From: Neptuniibacter sp.
GTDB taxonomy: Bacteria > Pseudomonadota > Gammaproteobacteria > Pseudomonadales > Balneatricaceae
Direction: 5' to 3'
Assembly (NCBI GenBank): GCA_030149405.1
Contig: JASBRM010000015.1
Location: forward strand, 1-19,370
DNA length: 19,370 bases
Shown here: positions 16,767 through 19,370 of the stretch, one piece after another
How the letters are laid out: each line of letters opens with the position of its first letter
Numbering within the stretch: position 1 is the stretch's first letter
The notes under the pieces: generated by a model
The model's database searches: none
Told to the model about the DNA's origin: nothing
What the model saw: the letters and a program-made list of their open reading frames with translations, nothing else
Made by a program: the position numbers and the translations under genes

Positions 16767-17692
16767 GCTCTGCCCCCCCCATTAAGTTCGTCGACTCTCA
16801 AAGCTGCTGCAATAGCAATCGTAGCCTTTTTCTGCAATTCAGCGGATAGTTCAAGATCGGTATCTACAAGATTTTCTAGATTCAGGGAATGAATATCCAA
16901 TGGCAGGTTATAACGAAGTTCAGAAATAAGTGGATCATCATCCATCAGCATCGGAAACACGATGAGTCTTACACAGGGTGGCTTGCCTATCTGACTCTCG
17001 TAATAATCCATGGAGCGCTGCATTTCAAGAACAGCACCGCCTGCAGACTCGGGACTCGAGTAAAGGTTATATTGCAATTGGCGAGTAAAATATAACTCGG
17101 AATCAGACATCAGATTAATCGAGCTGTTCTTAGAATCCATAAAGAAAACAGCCAAACCTGCTTCCTCGTCAGCAAGATCTTCAGATAAATTCAATAACGC
17201 TAACTCAGGCACATCGACAGCCACTGGATGTAAACCGATACCCTGGGACCATTCGATAAAACTTTCAATTTTGTCGGCCTGAGCCACAACCACATACACC
17301 ATTTTTGAGCGATTGCGATAGGCATCTTCAGGCAGATCGACATAGTCGATAATCGCTTGTTCAACATCAAAGCTAACAAGGTCTTTAATGCGCCAGCGCA
17401 ACGCATCAATCAATTCTTCATCTGGAACTGATGGCTTTTCAACCAATAGAATTTGATAGCAATCCGCAGGTAATACCAGTGACGCCTGTGTACCATCTAA
17501 TGCTTTGGAATGTATGTACTGAGAAAATTTTTCAGTTTCTTTCAAAGGTGCGGGAGTTGGCTGAAAATCACAATAGTCCAGCTTCAGTTCGGATTGCTTT
17601 TTAGTGGTATGAGCAAACGCAACACCTTCAGTCGTAAAAACAACTGAAGTTAAACCGCCCTTCTTCACTTTTCTCTGGAATAACGACAGCAA
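16763..17692 (-). CDS. mshI: MSHA biogenesis protein MshI (PilM-like)
   Basis: A 309-residue cytoplasmic protein of the PilM/actin-like kind: SVVFTTEGVAFAHTTK at the start, then PSVPDEELIDALRWRIKDLVSFDVEQAIIDYVDLP, the segment typical of PilM/MshI proteins. It should bind the N-terminus of the next protein (PilN-like) and hold the alignment complex. It is the first gene of the cluster. The start is uncertain: no ATG is available upstream of the conserved part. TTG 17692 is used here, the preceding CTG or a GTG inside codons 8-10 are alternatives, and the ribosome-binding site is weak. A run of eight G (16780-16773) encodes Gly-Gly-Gly four codons before the end. Confidence 0.87.
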   Translation of the reverse strand: MLSLFQRKVKKGGLTSVVFTTEGVAFAHTTKKQSELKLDYCDFQPTPAPLKETEKFSQYIHSKALDGTQASLVLPADCYQILLVEKPSVPDEELIDALRWRIKDLVSFDVEQAIIDYVDLPEDAYRNRSKMVYVVVAQADKIESFIEWSQGIGLHPVAVDVPELALLNLSEDLADEEAGLAVFFMDSKNSSINLMSDSELYFTRQLQYNLYSSPESAGGAVLEMQRSMDYYESQIGKPPCVRLIVFPMLMDDDPLISELRYNLPLDIHSLNLENLVDTDLELSAELQKKATIAIAAALRVDELNGGGRA

Positions 17693-17723
17693 CAGTCCGA
17701 CCCCGACTATAAAATCCTATACA

Positions 17724-17752
17724 AATCTACAGTTCTTGCAGTGCTTACGCAA
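17724..17752 (-). promoter_or_regulatory. Candidate promoter of the msh cluster, with adjacent inverted repeat
   Basis: On the minus strand, TTGCGT (17752-17747) and TAGATT (17729-17724) are 17 bases apart and 32 bases ahead of the mshI TTG. Just upstream is an inverted repeat TGCATA / TATGCA (17753-17774, 10-base spacer), which could be an operator. Because a strong terminator separates fabI from mshI, the cluster needs its own promoter here. The boxes match the consensus only moderately. Confidence 0.4.
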
Positions 17753-17870
17753 TGCATAAATTAGCAAATATGCAAGTTAAAATTATTTATTATTTCTTAG
17801 TCGGCTAAAAGCAATGGGACTTTAGAAAACCATGAAAAAAAAGTCTTCTAAATCATTATGTTGCCAAGAA

Positions 17871-17906
17871 TAAAAAAGCCCTATCACACACAAGAGCTAG
17901 GGCTTT
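17871..17906 (-). terminator. Rho-independent terminator of fabI
   Basis: Read on the minus strand, AAAGCCCTA (17906-17898) and TAGGGCTTT (17883-17875) form a 9-base-pair stem with a 14-base loop. A run of T follows, about 28 bases after the fabI stop. Confidence 0.88.
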
Positions 17907-17933
17907 AAAATTCAAAAGAGTTTCGCTGAGATT

Positions 17934-18704
17934 TTAACCAACAATGCAAACACCATGGTCCACATAATGAATAGTGCCGCTGACACCTTTGGAAAGATCA
18001 CTAAGGTAATACAAAGCGGCCCCTCCTACCTCTTCAATAGTTGGGAGCTGATGATCGACAGACTTTGATTTGTTGTATTCCAACATAGCATCAAAATCTT
18101 TAATACCACCGGCTGCACGAGTAGGTATAGTGCCCGGAGAGATTGAATTTACACGGATCTGATTCGGGCCCAGGTCACGTGCTAAATATCGAGTCGCCGC
18201 TTCCAGTGCAGCTTTTGCACAACCCATTACATTGTAGTCACCTGTCGCCATTGCACTCCCCAGATATGAGAAGTTAATCATTGATCCGCCATTAACCATC
18301 AATTCACGAGCGTAGCGACCCATTTCAATAAAAGAGTAACAGGACACATCCATTGCCTGAATGAAACCCTCACGGGAACATTCAGAAATAGGCGCATGCA
18401 AATCTTCGAGTGGACAGAACGCCAGAGAGTGAATGATGCCATCCAATTCGCCCCAGTGAGATTTAATTTGAGCAAAAACTTCTGACATCTGCCCAGGAAT
18501 AGTTACATCAAGGGGCACGATAATTTCGGCACCCAATTCTTCAGCCAGAGGCCTCACAAACCTTTCAGCCTTATCATTCAGATATGTAACTGCCAGTTGA
18601 GCGCCTTGCTCTTGTAGTTTTTTAGCGCACCCATACGCGATACTTTTATCGTTCGCGATACCGACAATCAGTATTTTTTTGCCCTGCATCAAACCTTCAG
18701 ACAT
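17934..18704 (-). CDS. fabI: Enoyl-[acyl-carrier-protein] reductase FabI
   Basis: A 256-residue short-chain dehydrogenase-fold enzyme that reduces trans-2-enoyl-ACP in the last step of each fatty-acid elongation cycle, with NAD(P)H. It has the atypical SDR nucleotide motif GIANDKSIAYG (15-25) and the FabI catalytic pattern Tyr147-x9-Tyr157-x6-Lys164 (SYLGSAMATGDYNVMGCAKAALEA). SLAFCP (93-98) lies in the substrate region. After the active site it reads SPGTIPTRAAGGIKDF instead of the more usual SAGPIRTLAASGI, so it belongs to a divergent FabI subgroup and may not be the only one in the genome. Start: ATG 18704 has GGAG 8 bases upstream; an internal ATG at residue 6 is possible. A strong terminator follows. 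Confidence 0.9.
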   Translation of the reverse strand: MSEGLMQGKKILIVGIANDKSIAYGCAKKLQEQGAQLAVTYLNDKAERFVRPLAEELGAEIIVPLDVTIPGQMSEVFAQIKSHWGELDGIIHSLAFCPLEDLHAPISECSREGFIQAMDVSCYSFIEMGRYARELMVNGGSMINFSYLGSAMATGDYNVMGCAKAALEAATRYLARDLGPNQIRVNSISPGTIPTRAAGGIKDFDAMLEYNKSKSVDHQLPTIEEVGGAALYYLSDLSKGVSGTIHYVDHGVCIVG

Positions 18705-18744
18705 AGCACAAACTCCAACATAGAATAATTAACTAACACCAATC

Positions 18745-18760
18745 TTACGCACTTGCGTAA
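18745..18760. promoter_or_regulatory. Inverted repeat upstream of fabI, candidate operator
   Basis: TTACGCA-CT-TGCGTAA is a perfect inverted repeat (7-base arms, 2-base centre), 41-56 bases ahead of the fabI start, where a promoter would be expected. Its size and symmetry fit a dimeric repressor site. The regulator cannot be named from the sequence. Confidence 0.45.
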
Positions 18761-18951
18761 AAAAGCAATATTACAAATCAGGGAATTCGGTCGGTCTTTT
18801 GACTTAGGTCGTACTTTTTAGTTTCTGAACTAAGTGAGAGAGCATGTGAAATAAGTATGAGAAACAGGTTATTGGTACTTTCACGTAAACAAAAGCACGG
18901 CCTTGCAGGCCCAGTTTATATTGTTACGAACTACACACTTGCACACCCAAT

Positions 18952-18990
18952 CCCGTCATTCCTGCGCAGGCAGGGATCTAGGTTGTGAGG
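18952..18990. repeat. Short intergenic repeat-like element with CCTGCGCAGG core
   Basis: Read on the minus strand, it runs from CCTAGATCCCTGCCTG through the palindrome CCTGCGCAGG (18961-18970) to GGAATGACGGG. This resembles the widespread dispersed repeats of the type GTCATTCCCGC...GGGATCTAGG found between genes in many proteobacteria. Only one copy is in this window, so the repeat status rests on resemblance. Confidence 0.45.
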
Positions 18991-19061
18991 TGAGGAGTTG
19001 AGTGAGTGATAGCCAACAATAGCGTGCTGATAGTGCATGCAGTGAGATGACCTACAATGAT

Positions 19062-19130
19062 CGCAAGCATGCTTGCGCCCCTTCGGGTGCTGTTGTGAAC
19101 AACAGCCTCTAACACTCGTTCCTTTGGAAC
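19062..19130. repeat. Block of consecutive hairpins downstream of the rRNA operon
   Basis: Three inverted repeats follow each other: CGCAAGCATGCTTGCG (19062-19077, perfect 16-base palindrome), GCTGTTGT-GA-ACAACAGC (19089-19106) and GTTCC-TTT-GGAAC (19118-19130). A small CCC-CTTC-GGG-like fold lies between the first two. Together with the repeat at 18952-18990 they fill most of the gene-free stretch 18705-19230. No credible gene, tRNA or known RNA was seen in that stretch. Confidence 0.5.
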
Positions 19131-19180
19131 AGAATGTTGTCACATGCACCCTTTGCAGCAACAAAGATCATCCCGTCTAA

Positions 19181-19216
19181 AACGAAAAAGCCCCCAACAC
19201 GTTAGTGCCGGGGGCT
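19181..19216 (-). terminator. Rho-independent terminator of the rRNA operon
   Basis: On the minus strand, AGCCCCC (19216-19210) pairs with GGGGGCT (19195-19189) around a 14-base loop, followed by TTTTCGTTTT. It lies about 15 bases after the 5S gene. Confidence 0.92.
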
Positions 19217-19230
19217 GTTTCATTATTAAA

Positions 19231-19349
19231 TGCTTGGCGATGACCTACTCTCACATGGGGAAGCCCCACACTACCATCGGCGATGCTGCGTTTCACGTCT
19301 GAGTTCGGGATGGAATCAGGTGGTTCCACAACTCTATGGTCGCCAAGCA
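19231..19349 (-). rRNA. rrf: 5S ribosomal RNA
   Basis: About 119 bases on the minus strand, with ends that pair (TGCTTGGCG / CGCCAAGCA). It carries the conserved 5S stretches CCCGAACTCAG, GTGAAACG, GCCGATGGTAGTGTGGGG and CCCCATGTGAGAGTAGG. The sequence is close to the pseudomonad type. The ends could be off by one or two bases. The 23S gene should lie just to the right of the window. Confidence 0.97.
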
Positions 19350-19370
19350 AAACTGTTACAACCTGGATCT

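Noticed and set aside
18931..19164. Open frame of 77 codons beyond the rRNA operon containing LDPCLRRNDGIG
   Set aside because: This peptide is the familiar false translation of dispersed intergenic repeats, and the frame spans several hairpins.
1..19370. CRISPR array, insertion sequence, prophage or tRNA gene
   Set aside because: No regularly spaced repeats, transposase-like frames, phage genes or cloverleaf sequences were seen on either strand.

Overview
The window looks like a chromosomal segment of a marine-type gammaproteobacterium, probably near the Oceanospirillales/Pseudomonadales. The reasons are a Pseudomonas-like yicC / rph / crc-like / pyrE block, a 5S rRNA whose sequence closely resembles the pseudomonad form as I remember it, and a complete-looking MSHA (mannose-sensitive haemagglutinin) type IV pilus locus of the Vibrio/Aeromonas/Shewanella kind. 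The taxonomic placement is inference; no search was run.

Left part (1-4575): housekeeping genes. The 3' part of a MepM/YebA-type M23 murein endopeptidase (+) meets yicC (-) stop to stop. yicC is divergent from rph (RNase PH, +). rph shares a bidirectional terminator with an exonuclease III-family gene that looks like Crc (-). That gene is divergent from pyrE (+), which converges on the end of the pilus cluster.

Centre (4596-17692, all minus strand, so read right to left): mshI (PilM-like) - pilN-like - mshJ (PilO-like) - mshK - mshL (secretin) - mshM (ExeA-type ATPase) - mshN (TPR) - mshE (extension ATPase with c-di-GMP-binding MshEN motifs) - mshG (platform) - mshF - a major-type pilin (mshA/mshB) - mshC - mshD - mshO - mshP. 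Most neighbours overlap or lie within about 15 bases. The largest internal gap, 71 bases, lies just before the pilin gene. MshI, PilN, MshJ and MshK should form the inner-membrane alignment complex, MshL the outer-membrane pore, MshE and MshG the motor, and the pilin-like proteins the fibre. Two parts of the Vibrio locus are not seen next to it: mshQ at the distal end and mshH at the proximal end. Only one major-type pilin is present.

The main surprise is in mshN. Codon 54, in the middle of its membrane helix, is an in-frame amber TAG, so the membrane-anchored protein cannot be made from this sequence without readthrough. A second point is a run of eight G at the end of mshI: one extra G would fuse MshI to the PilN-like protein in one frame.

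Right part (17693-19370): the likely pilus-operon promoter region, a strong terminator, fabI (enoyl-ACP reductase, -) with a 16-base inverted repeat upstream, about 525 bases of gene-free hairpin-rich DNA, a rho-independent terminator, and a 5S rRNA gene (-) that ends an rRNA operon running in from the right.
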